Source: Aminobacterium sp. MB27-C1 (lineage in GTDB: Bacteria > Synergistota > Synergistia > Synergistales > Aminobacteriaceae). From it: 64,000 bases of DNA. The notes under the pieces are model-generated. The model was not told the origin of the DNA and made no database searches. It saw only the letters and a list, made by a program, of their open reading frames with translations. Below are positions 10,764 through 18,121 of the stretch, one piece after another. How positions within the stretch are numbered: the stretch's first letter is position 1; each line of letters begins with the position of its first letter. The translations under genes were made by a program, and so were the position numbers. The stretch lies in NCBI RefSeq assembly GCF_030908405.1, contig NZ_CP133089.1, forward strand, positions 1 to 64,000, given 5' to 3'.

Positions 10764-11420
10764 CGATTATACTTATGCCCGAGCTTGAACCGAAAATGGT
10801 TGCTCCTACGTCAATGAAAGCCTGAATTTGAGCTAGATTTCTAACACCGCCAGATACTTTTATTCCTTTTTCTCCATTGATTGTTTTTGCGATAACTTCC
10901 ACCTCTTGTAAAGTAGTATCCTTTCCACAAAAACCTGTGCTTGTTTTTATGAAATGGATTCCTTTGTGATTCAGAGCGATACGGCACACTTGTTCTATTT
11001 CTTCATAGGAGAGAAGAGGTGTTTCTATAATCAGTTTAAGAATCTTTCCTTTGGCAGATTTGCAAAGTTCACTCATCTCTTGATCTACTTCGTTCCAGTT
11101 TCCCGACTTCACATTATTAATATTAATAACAACATCAAGGTCCGAAAGAGCGTTATCCAGATTTTTGTACATGTCAATTTCATAACATTTTATGGCAATC
11201 GAAGTATATCCAAGAGGGAACCCAACAACGGCGGAGAAAAACAGGGGATATTTTTAGAAAGAGAAGAGTGAATAACTTTTTCAATAGCAAAAGGAGGAAT
11301 AACGAGAGATCTGAAATGATAAGGTAAGCTTTTTAAAACAAAATTTTTAATATCGGCCCACGTTGCCGTTTGTTTAAGCAGAGTATTGTCTACTATTTTT
11401 TCTACATTTTTGAAATCCAT
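10744..11420 (-). pseudogene. DeoC-like class I aldolase (deoxyribose-phosphate aldolase family), frameshifted
   Basis: The minus strand encodes a DeoC/FbaB-type aldolase. The N-terminus reads VEKIVDNTLLKQTATWADIK and SLVIPPFAIEKV. After indels near 11195-11245 (where a segment equivalent to GFPLGYTSIAIKCYEID can be read in other frames) comes LSDLDVVININNVKSGNW, LKLIIETPLLSYEEIEQVCR, FIKTSTGF and IKVSGGVRNLAQIQAFIDVG, followed by GSSSGISII. The Lys of FIKTSTGF corresponds to the Schiff-base residue of DeoC. The repaired length is about 225 residues, typical for DeoC. The likely start is the ATG at 11420 after GGAGGGG. It is transcribed alone, convergent with the aldolase operon. The real substrate may not be deoxyribose phosphate. 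Confidence 0.78.
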
Positions 11421-11473
11421 GCGAACCCCTCCGATCTTTTTTATAACTATACCATTCTTGATAAAAATGCCTT

Positions 11474-11502
11474 TTGACGGACGCTACGTCACCATGTAGA
11501 AT
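11474..11502 (+). promoter_or_regulatory. Sigma-70-type promoter for the FKBP gene
   Basis: TTGACG at 11474-11479 and TAGAAT at 11497-11502 are separated by 17 bases. The -10 box lies about 40 bases before the start codon at 11544, which itself follows GAGAGGAGG. Confidence 0.6.
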
Positions 11503-11543
11503 AAGACAACACTCCTTATAAAAGGAGATGAGAGGAGGCCCTC

Positions 11544-11975
11544 ATGGTTCAGATAAAAGAAGGTAACACGGTATCAGTGCATTACAAGGGCACTTTAGAT
11601 GATGGTACAGTATTCGACACTTCAGAAGGCCGTGATCCGTTAAAATTTACAGTAGGCGCAGGCCAGGTTATTGAAGGGTTTGATAAAGCGGTTTTAGATA
11701 TGTCTATCGGAGATTCTAAGACAGTTACAATCCCTGCAGCAGAAGCATATGGGGAATATGAGCCTAATTTGATGGCCGAGGTCCCTGCAGAGCATATTCC
11801 AGGTGATCTTGAACCCAAGACTGGAGAAGTGTTACAAGTCCAAACACCAGATGGGCATGTTTTCAATGCTTTAGTTGTGGATGTGAGTGAGAAAGGCATG
11901 ATGCTTGATGCCAATCATCCCCTGGCAGGAAAAGCGCTTACGTTCGAAATAACAATTGTGGAAATCGAAGAATAA
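11544..11975 (+). CDS. FKBP-type peptidyl-prolyl isomerase, SlyD-like
   Basis: This 143-residue cytoplasmic protein is an FKBP with an inserted chaperone flap, as in SlyD. It catalyses proline isomerisation and aids folding. Visible blocks are the FKBP N-terminus (VSVHYKGTLDDGTVFDTSEG), FTVGAGQVIEGFDKAVLDMS, the IF insert between AAEAYGEYEPNLM and VFNALVVDVSE, and the closing NHPLAGKALTFEITIVEI. There is no signal peptide and no His/Cys-rich metal-binding tail, so nickel storage as in E. coli SlyD is unlikely. It has its own promoter at 11474 and a terminator at 11982, so it appears monocistronic. Confidence 0.92.
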   Translation: MVQIKEGNTVSVHYKGTLDDGTVFDTSEGRDPLKFTVGAGQVIEGFDKAVLDMSIGDSKTVTIPAAEAYGEYEPNLMAEVPAEHIPGDLEPKTGEVLQVQTPDGHVFNALVVDVSEKGMMLDANHPLAGKALTFEITIVEIEE

Positions 11976-11981
11976 AAAGGG

Positions 11982-12017
11982 AACCTCCGAAGGAATGCTT
12001 AGCCTCTCGGGGGTTTT
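11982..12017 (+). terminator. Intrinsic terminator after the FKBP gene
   Basis: ACCTCCGA pairs with TCGGGGGT (one G-T pair) and TTTT follows. It begins about 8 bases after the stop codon. Confidence 0.7.
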
Positions 12018-12135
12018 CGCTTATAAAAGGGTGCTATCATACAGAATCATTTCTTTTGTAGGCTTGAGACAAAACTTTTTCCAGTGTAAAGTAAGGGTAG
12101 AATAATAAATAATATGAAAAAGAAAAAATAAAAAA

Positions 12136-12153
12136 GAGGAATATATATTCCTC
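12136..12153. promoter_or_regulatory. Perfect 18-bp palindrome upstream of the first OB-fold gene
   Basis: GAGGAATATATATTCCTC is an exact palindrome, 13 bases before the AAGGAG ribosome site of the next gene. It could be a protein operator or an mRNA 5' hairpin. No T-run follows it, so it is not a terminator. Confidence 0.4.
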
Positions 12154-12182
12154 AAAATCCAGCCGCAAGGAGTGATGTGCAT

Positions 12183-12476
12183 ATGCTGACGGAGAACATC
12201 GTTACGGTGGCCGGGACTCTGCATCACGTCCAGGGTAAAAAGATTCTTCAAAATAGGTTGGGTGAGTATGTGACCTTTGCACTAAAGCAAGAAACCCCTT
12301 GGGACGATGGGAGTACCCGGCGCGATTTTCTACTTATGCGGGCGTATCAACCGGAACTGAGAAAATGGGTTCTGAGCCGTAAGGAGGGCACGACTGTACG
12401 AGTAGAAGGAGATGTTCGTTCGTCACTTGGCAGCGGAGAGATGTATGTTCTTGTTCGGGCGATAGAAGAAATTTAA
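12183..12476 (+). CDS. Small OB-fold-like protein (SSB/PriB-like), tandem copy 1
   Basis: This 97-residue protein has the strand pattern of a single-stranded-DNA-binding OB fold: VTVAGTLHHV at the N-terminus, GEYVTFALKQETPWDDG, RDFLLMRAY, and the closing TTVRVEGDVRSSLGSGEMYV. It lacks the acidic tail of classical SSB and is shorter than SSB, closer to PriB in size. I do not recognise a named family. The ATG at 12183 is 10 bases after AAGGAG; a GTG at 12177 is too close. A strong terminator follows immediately. A close relative lies 115 bases downstream. Nucleic-acid binding is inference from the fold pattern. Confidence 0.7.
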   Translation: MLTENIVTVAGTLHHVQGKKILQNRLGEYVTFALKQETPWDDGSTRRDFLLMRAYQPELRKWVLSRKEGTTVRVEGDVRSSLGSGEMYVLVRAIEEI

Positions 12477-12502
12477 GGGAGGTTTTGTGCCTCCCTTTTT
12501 TC
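12475..12502 (+). terminator. Intrinsic terminator between the OB-fold genes
   Basis: AAGGGAGG pairs with CCTCCCTT around TTTTGTG and a T-run follows. The hairpin starts at the stop codon of copy 1, so the two tandem genes are probably transcribed separately. Confidence 0.75.
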
Positions 12503-12590
12503 GTGGCCTTGTTGCACTTGGCGAAAATGTCCTGTTCGTGGTATATATGTTCTCCATACGAAGCAAGGTAAAGGAGTTGGAAGAGGCAAA

Positions 12591-12887
12591 ATGATGGAAA
12601 ATAACGTAAAAATAACTGGAGTATTACATTTTATTGAAGGCGAAAAAGAGCAAGTCAGCCGTATGGGAAAGTATGTTGCTTTTGCGGTAAAACAGGATAC
12701 GCCATGGGAAGATGGCAACGTTCGCCACGATTTTCTTCTGATGCGGGCGTTTGGTTCCACTGAGCAGGCTTGGGTATTGGCTCATGAGGAAGGGACGCCT
12801 GTTCGCGTCGAAGGGAAACTTCGCTCTTCTGCTGGAAGTGGCGAGATGTATATTCAGGTAGATACAATCGAAGAAGTAAAAGACTAA
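12591..12887 (+). CDS. Small OB-fold-like protein (SSB/PriB-like), tandem copy 2
   Basis: This 98-residue protein is a paralogue of the gene upstream, with roughly half of its residues identical by eye. Shared blocks are VKITGVLHFI, GKYVAFAVKQDTPWEDG, HDFLLMRAF, GTPVRVEGKLRSSAGSGEMY and a final IEEV. The pattern is that of a five-stranded OB barrel with a conserved RSS-GSGEMY turn. AGAGG precedes the ATG. A bidirectional terminator separates it from tpx on the other strand. The function is unknown. Two terminated copies side by side suggest separate regulation of two related DNA- or RNA-binding proteins. Confidence 0.7.
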   Translation: MMENNVKITGVLHFIEGEKEQVSRMGKYVAFAVKQDTPWEDGNVRHDFLLMRAFGSTEQAWVLAHEEGTPVRVEGKLRSSAGSGEMYIQVDTIEEVKD

Positions 12888-12900
12888 TAAGTTATTAAAG

Positions 12901-12951
12901 AAAAAAGGCAGAAAACGGGGTATTTATAAATCCCGGTTTCCTGCCTTTTTG
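12901..12951. terminator. Bidirectional terminator between OB-fold copy 2 and tpx
   Basis: AAAAAAGGCAG, AAAC and GGG on the left pair with CCC, GTTT and CTGCCTTTTT on the right across TATTTATAAA, with small internal mismatches. The A-run and T-run allow function on both strands, as expected between convergent genes. Confidence 0.8.
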
Positions 12952-12958
12952 CGTAGCA

Positions 12959-13474
12959 TCAGCGAACTATTGTTTCGAGAGCTTGAAGAGCTTTTTCATA
13001 ATCTGGTTCGTTAGTAGCTTCTGGAACGATTTCTATATACCTAATAATATCGTCTTTATCTGCAATAAAGACGGCACGAGTAAGTAAACGAAGTTCTTTA
13101 ATCAAAACACCCCAATTTGTGCCGAAAGAGGCATCTCTATGGTCAGAAAGAGCAATAGCGCTTTCAATGCCTTTGGTAGCGCAAAAACGTTTTAAGGCAA
13201 AAGGAAGATCCATTGAAATATTTAAGATGGCTACGTCATCAGGTTGATTGGCAGCATCTTCGTTGAACCAATGGATTTGCAAGTCGCAGACGGGGGTATC
13301 AAGTGACGGGGTTACAGAAATAACTTTAATGCATCCTGAAAAATCGCGTAGAGTTTTCGAAGTTAGATTCTGGTCAAGAACGTTGAATTCAGGAGCTTTG
13401 TCACCTATCGAAAGAGCAGGGCCAATAAGGGTTAACGGATTTCCCTTCATAGTTACGATTCCTGTTTTTTCCAT
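12959..13474 (-). CDS. tpx: Thiol peroxidase (2-Cys peroxiredoxin, Tpx type)
   Basis: Tpx reduces hydrogen and alkyl peroxides with thioredoxin-type electron donors. The 171-residue protein has the Tpx N-terminus (TMKGNPLTLIG), GDKAPEFNVLD, the active site TPSLDTPVC with peroxidatic Cys63, and the resolving Cys98 in RFCATKG. NWGVLIKELRLLTRAVFIAD and the C-terminal EPDYEKALQALETIV are also typical. GGAGGTGA precedes the ATG. It stands alone, between a bidirectional terminator and the HD-GYP gene transcribed the other way. It fits oxygen defence in an anaerobe. Confidence 0.95.
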   Translation of the reverse strand: MEKTGIVTMKGNPLTLIGPALSIGDKAPEFNVLDQNLTSKTLRDFSGCIKVISVTPSLDTPVCDLQIHWFNEDAANQPDDVAILNISMDLPFALKRFCATKGIESAIALSDHRDASFGTNWGVLIKELRLLTRAVFIADKDDIIRYIEIVPEATNEPDYEKALQALETIVR

Positions 13475-13674
13475 AAAAAGTCACCTCCATATACTTCATA
13501 CCAGTATTTAATTTTATCATAAAAATATTTGAATACTGCACCCTGATAAAATAGTGGCGTAAATATGAAAAATGTGTAAAATAAAATAGGTATATGAAAA
13601 AATAACCAAAATGTAATCTAAGGTATTTTTAGAAAACGGGGGCGTAGCGCACACTGTAAAGTGGAGGGCGTTCA

Positions 13675-14851
13675 ATGAACTTGGCACGGCGGATTCCAGT
13701 ATGGGATATCCCTTGTTGTTCTGGCGTGATTATAGAAGACGTATTGTCTCCAGGAGGAGCCTTATTAGTTCCTAAAGGGATGAATCTCTCTAAACTGGGG
13801 GATTCACGCTTGTCTTTTGCCAATACACTTCAGGAGCGCGGAATTTGTTACGTAACTGTTAAAGAGGATGTTGATTTTGTCCTTGGAGAAGTTTTTGATG
13901 TTCTGGAAGCCTTGGATCTTCCTTCAAATCCTGTCGATTCGCGAATTGCCCTTCAAACTATTCATGAAGTTCGTCGTATTTTCAGTGCCATCGCATCAGG
14001 AGAGGTCTCTCAAGTCTGCCTTGTTCCTCTTTTACGAGTTGGAAGGTTGCTTGCGCAATGCATTACAAAGAACCCTCGAATCTTACTTTCATTGGGTAGT
14101 GTAAGAGAGCAGGATCAATATACGTTTGTTCATTCCTTTAATGTAGCGTTATTAAGTGGTTTTCTCGCATATCGTCTTTTTCCAGAAAATCTTGGTCTTG
14201 TAGAAGCTGTAACAACAGGAGGGCTACTTCACGATTTGGGGAAAGCCCGACTTCCTCTTTCCATTTTGAACAAACCATCTCGTTTATCTGAAAATGAATT
14301 CGAAGAAGTAAAAACACCCTGTATATGGTGCGAGTATTGCAAAACAATTAGGTATTGATGATGAACGAATTCTTACAGTGATAGAGTCTCATCACGAGAG
14401 AATTGATGGAACAGGCTACCCCTATGGTCTGAAATTAGGAGAGATACCGATTGAAGCTCGAATTGCTTCTGTAGCTGATGTTTATGATGCTCTTACTACA
14501 GTTCGTATTTATAAAGAATCCGTTCCTTTGCACCGAGCTATTTCTATCATTATAGAAAATACGGAGTATCAATTTGATAGAACAGTAGTTACCGCTTTTT
14601 TGAACGCTGTGGGGATGTACCCTCCGGGAACAATTGTTCAATTATCAGATAATCGTGTTGGTATTGTTATTGCAGCAGGTGAAAAAAGTATTCTTCGCCC
14701 GCGAGTCCTTTTGAAGACAGACGAATATGGAGATCGATATGATGATCATATGGTTTTAGATCTTGCCGATAATGCACACTTGTTTATCCGTTCCACAATA
14801 GATGATATTGGCAAACGTAAAGACTCCTTCACTCTTCGAGAGTTTCACTAA
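13675..14851 (+). pseudogene. HD-GYP domain c-di-GMP phosphodiesterase (one frameshift)
   Basis: The protein has an N-terminal region of about 125 residues without a recognised domain (starting NLARRIPVWDIPCCSGV), then an HD-GYP domain with LLHDLGKARLPLSILNKPSR, an indel near 14320, HHERIDGTGYPYGLKLGEIP, ASVADVYDALTTVRIYK and a C-terminal beta-rich tail (PPGTIVQLSDNRVGIVIA). HD-GYP enzymes hydrolyse cyclic di-GMP; the HD and GYP signatures are both present. The N-terminal half also reads PCCSGVIIEDVLSPGGALLV, as in other PilZ-less HD-GYP proteins. There is no membrane segment, so it is cytoplasmic. Its stop codon overlaps the end of nudC on the other strand by a few bases, with no terminator between. 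The intact length would be about 392 residues. Confidence 0.82.
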
Positions 14852-15630
14852 TATCCATATTTATGTAAATAGTTTAATATAAGACGTCCAGAAATACTTG
14901 CTTGTGTCGGTATTGATGGCAGGTTTTCAGGAGTGTACCATTCAGCAGCTTCTATTTCTTTTTCGTCTATATGTATATTCCCTGATTTCCATTGAGCAGT
15001 GAAACCGACCATAAGAGAGTGGGGAAATGCCCATGGTTGACTTCCAAAATAATGAATATTTTTAATCTCTATTCCTACCTCTTCCATTACTTCCCGAGCC
15101 ACAGCCTCTTCCAGATTTTCGCCTGGTTCAACAAATCCAGCTAGAATACTGTATCTTTTGGGAGGGAAATGGGGGCTTCGAGCAAGCAAAAGCTGCCCAT
15201 CTTTTTCTATGGCTACGGCAATAACCGGTGAAATTGTAGGGTAGATAACTAAATTACATGTGGAACACTCCATAGCTCTATCTACAGCGTGCTCTTGTAG
15301 AGGTTGCCCACAACTGCTACAGTAACGTGTCGTGCGACGCCAATACATTAATTGAAAAGCTTGTCCGGCAATGGGAAAAAGGGCATCTCCCAGAACTTCG
15401 TAAAGCCCACGCAAAGGAACAAATTCCATTCCCGAGGGAGCTTGCTCTTCTGCCGCTGCTTCTGCCCAGAAATGACCGTTCCCTTTAGGTGAGCCGACTT
15501 CTCCCTGGCGAATAAAAGAGATGGGGATACTATCCCTCTCTGAATATTTAGGTATCGTAACAGGGGAATTCTTTCTGACAAGAATGGTCTCCTTTTGAAA
15601 GATAAATAAGAGTGAACTCTTCTTTTCCAT
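14848..15630 (-). CDS. nudC: NADH pyrophosphatase NudC (Nudix hydrolase)
   Basis: NudC hydrolyses NAD(H) to nicotinamide mononucleotide and AMP and can remove NAD caps from RNA. The 260-residue protein has a zinc ribbon (CSSCGQPLQEH with a second pair in MECSTC), YPTISPVIAVAIEKDGQLLL and a full Nudix box (GFVEPGENLEEAVAREVMEE then VGIE), followed by SQPWAFPHSLMVGF, the NudC-specific SQPWPFPxS motif. The ATG at 15630 follows GGAGAGAG; an upstream in-frame ATG has no such site. It starts 14 bases after the stop of opgH and is probably the last gene of the glucan operon. Confidence 0.93.
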   Translation of the reverse strand: MEKKSSLLFIFQKETILVRKNSPVTIPKYSERDSIPISFIRQGEVGSPKGNGHFWAEAAAEEQAPSGMEFVPLRGLYEVLGDALFPIAGQAFQLMYWRRTTRYCSSCGQPLQEHAVDRAMECSTCNLVIYPTISPVIAVAIEKDGQLLLARSPHFPPKRYSILAGFVEPGENLEEAVAREVMEEVGIEIKNIHYFGSQPWAFPHSLMVGFTAQWKSGNIHIDEKEIEAAEWYTPENLPSIPTQASISGRLILNYLHKYGY

Positions 15631-15644
15631 ATAACACTCTCTCC

Positions 15645-17741
15645 TTATTCTATACCCCATTTGGCTGCTTTTTCCCAATTAGGGATCCGCCAAATTTTGC
15701 GGTGAAGTTCTCGTAATTGGTCTGGGTCTCGTAGTAATTCCATCTTTTCTTTGGCTGAAAGTCCCTCTGGTCCTTTCTCAAGGGCTTTTTTCTGAATGTC
15801 TTCCCGTCTTTGCCGTATAGATGGGGCGGCGACGCGATGTCTAAGAATGAGCGATGTGTGTAGAGCAAGAACTTTGGGATCAACGACAGCCCGAACAAAA
15901 CCTTCATTTTGTGAAAGGGGCAAGGGAGAATAGGAAGCTGGTTTTGTCATATTTTCATCCACTGTTGCAAGTTCGCTAGGAGCTTCTGTTTCCTCTGGAG
16001 TTATGAGCAAAAAAAGTTTCTTTAACTTTTGTCCAAAAGAAACACGACTTGAAAAGGCTGAAATAGGTATAGATAGAGCCATGGGGCCTAAAATTGGTAG
16101 CATCCACCAGAAGAAAGACCTATTAAAGACGTAAAGGATGCTTCCCCAGAGCAAAGCAATGAGAGTCTGGCTGATATGGTACTGAAAAGCATCATTCCAC
16201 GTGGTTCCTCTATCATCTCTGGTTTGTGTGCCCCAACCTGTCGCTTTTCCCAAAAGTGTCATTACGACAAAGTGGCTATGAAAAGCCATACGTATCGGTG
16301 CCAACAACGTCGATGTTAGTGTTTCAATGATCATGCTTAGCGTGAGACGAACGCTTCCTCCGTAAAGATGTGCCTTTTTTGTATAGAAAATAATATACGC
16401 GATACTAAGTATTTTGGGAAGAAAGAGAACGATGGCCGTTGATCCTAGAAGAGTGATGGCCCACATTGGGTACCAAACAGGCCACTGCGGGAAGAGAGTC
16501 ATCTCCGCAGAAGGGAAATACTGAGGCTCAATAAGAACCTCGGTAATGGCTTCAGCAGAACTTAGAATCAGAAAAACAAGCCAAAGCAAGGCTGAACCAT
16601 ACGACATTACACCATTCACGAAAAGAGCTCTATGAACAGGGAAAAATCCTCGTGTGAAAATAAGCCGTAAATGTTGCAGATTTCCTTGGCACCACCGTCT
16701 GTCTCGCTTCAGTTCATCAAGAAGAGTGGGTGGAGTTTCCTCATAACTGCCTTCCATATCGTAGGCAAGCCAAACTCCATAACCAGCCCTTCTCATGAGG
16801 GCAGCTTCTACGAAGTCATGGCTCAGAATATCTCCTCCCAATGGGCCCTTTCCTGGTAAACGAGGGAGTTGACAATGTTCCATAAAGGGAGCAACTCGTA
16901 TGATGGCGTTGTGTCCCCAATATTGAGCATCGCCTAAAAGCCAAAAATGAAGGCCCGCTGCAAAAATAGGGCCGTATACTCTATTAGCGAATTGCTGTAC
17001 TCGAGCAATAAGAGATTGCCGATTTACAGCGGCGGGAGGTGTTTGGAGAATCCCTATATCCGGACGAAGTTCCATAGCCTGAACCATTTGTACCAAAGTT
17101 TTTCCAGACATAACACTGTCAGCATCAAATACGATCATATATCGATAATCTTTACCCCATCGTCTGCAGAAATCGGCGACATTTCCACTCTTTCTCTTCA
17201 CATTACTTTTACGATGACGATAAAATATCGTTCCAAAAGCATCTTCATCTTGGCAAAGCTTATACCATGCCATTTCTTCATGAACCCAAATGTCGGGGTT
17301 TGTCGTATCACTGAGAATAAAAATATGAAACATGTGGCTCAATCCGGTTTTGCGCAATGCCTGAAGTGTTGTCTGTACTCCGGCCATAACGCGAGGTACG
17401 TCTTCATTATAAATAGGTATGAGAATAGCCGTTTTTGCCTCAGTGTCTTCTATGGAAAGAGGCTGCTTCTTTAAAGCCTGAGAAAATGAAAATTGGTCTT
17501 TATGGCGAATCAAGACAAAAAGGCCCAGCATAGCTGTCCAGAAACCAATGGATATCCATGCGAAAAGAATTCCAAAAACGACAACAAGGGCTATTTCCAG
17601 AAGGGTTGCTCCTTTATAAGGAAGCACTCCGGCCATATAATGACTTGCCGTAAATGTAGGAAGAAGAATAAGAGCTAAAAGCAGAATTCTTCTCCAACTG
17701 GCGGCTCGAGTCCATTTAATTTCGAGAGTATCAGTGCTCAT
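15645..17741 (-). CDS. opgH: Glucans biosynthesis glucosyltransferase OpgH (membrane glycosyltransferase part)
   Basis: OpgH (MdoH) is the inner-membrane family 2 glycosyltransferase that builds the beta-1,2-glucan backbone of osmoregulated periplasmic glucans from UDP-glucose. The 698 residues from ATG 17741 contain two N-terminal membrane helices, the catalytic loop (PIYNEDVPRVMAG, VKRKSGNVADFCRRWG, FDADSVMSG, GHNAIIRVAPFMEHC, SHDFVEAALMRRAGYGVWLA, RDRRWCQGN) and about six C-terminal helices, then a cytoplasmic tail. GAGAGG lies nine bases before this ATG. E. coli OpgH is about 847 residues; the missing N-terminal cytoplasmic domain is encoded as a separate ORF just upstream. A single missing base near 17760 would fuse the two. 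Confidence 0.92.
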   Translation of the reverse strand: MSTDTLEIKWTRAASWRRILLLALILLPTFTASHYMAGVLPYKGATLLEIALVVVFGILFAWISIGFWTAMLGLFVLIRHKDQFSFSQALKKQPLSIEDTEAKTAILIPIYNEDVPRVMAGVQTTLQALRKTGLSHMFHIFILSDTTNPDIWVHEEMAWYKLCQDEDAFGTIFYRHRKSNVKRKSGNVADFCRRWGKDYRYMIVFDADSVMSGKTLVQMVQAMELRPDIGILQTPPAAVNRQSLIARVQQFANRVYGPIFAAGLHFWLLGDAQYWGHNAIIRVAPFMEHCQLPRLPGKGPLGGDILSHDFVEAALMRRAGYGVWLAYDMEGSYEETPPTLLDELKRDRRWCQGNLQHLRLIFTRGFFPVHRALFVNGVMSYGSALLWLVFLILSSAEAITEVLIEPQYFPSAEMTLFPQWPVWYPMWAITLLGSTAIVLFLPKILSIAYIIFYTKKAHLYGGSVRLTLSMIIETLTSTLLAPIRMAFHSHFVVMTLLGKATGWGTQTRDDRGTTWNDAFQYHISQTLIALLWGSILYVFNRSFFWWMLPILGPMALSIPISAFSSRVSFGQKLKKLFLLITPEETEAPSELATVDENMTKPASYSPLPLSQNEGFVRAVVDPKVLALHTSLILRHRVAAPSIRQRREDIQKKALEKGPEGLSAKEKMELLRDPDQLRELHRKIWRIPNWEKAAKWGIE

Positions 17742-17758
17742 AATTAACAAGCCTCTCT

Positions 17759-18109
17759 TTATCGTGTTCGAGATGGACCGAAGAGATCTCGCATCCATCG
17801 TCGCATAAATTTCTTTGTTGCAGTAAGCCACGGAATGCGATCAAAATTTTTCGAGACCATTGTTCCTCTGTTCATTGGCGGAATCGAAGCAATGTGTTTT
17901 CCCTCTTCGTCAAGAATTTCTGCTTGCAATTCCTTGCTTAAAATACAACGTTCAAGGGCATTCATAGATTCATCAATACTTGAAGCATTTGATTCTTTTA
18001 ATGCTTGCAGCGCAAGTTCCAGCCCTTGAAAAGGGGGAAGATCCATAGCTCGAACGTAAAGAAGCACTCTATCTCTGGCAATTTGCCAACCTTCTGATTT
18101 TTCTATCAT
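17759..18109 (-). CDS. Detached N-terminal cytoplasmic domain of OpgH (116 residues)
   Basis: This short ORF looks like a hypothetical protein, but its C-terminal half (ILDEEGKHIASIPPMNRGTM, then RIPWLTATKKFMRRWMRDLF) lines up with the N-terminal cytoplasmic part of E. coli OpgH as I recall it (DDEGRDQLKAMPEAKRSSMF, then RFWDRLRGR). It sits exactly where that domain belongs, between opgG and the rest of opgH, ends 17 bases before the opgH ATG, and lies in the neighbouring frame. Together the two pieces give about 820 residues. Either OpgH is truly split in this organism or one base has been lost at the junction, as in other genes of this part of the window. It has no membrane segment. Confidence 0.65.
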   Translation of the reverse strand: MIEKSEGWQIARDRVLLYVRAMDLPPFQGLELALQALKESNASSIDESMNALERCILSKELQAEILDEEGKHIASIPPMNRGTMVSKNFDRIPWLTATKKFMRRWMRDLFGPSRTR

Positions 18110-18121
18110 TATGGTTCACCT

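Noticed and set aside
13675-14851. Two separate genes in the second HD-GYP region
   Set aside because: The two halves are consecutive parts of one HD-GYP domain split by a single indel near 14320.
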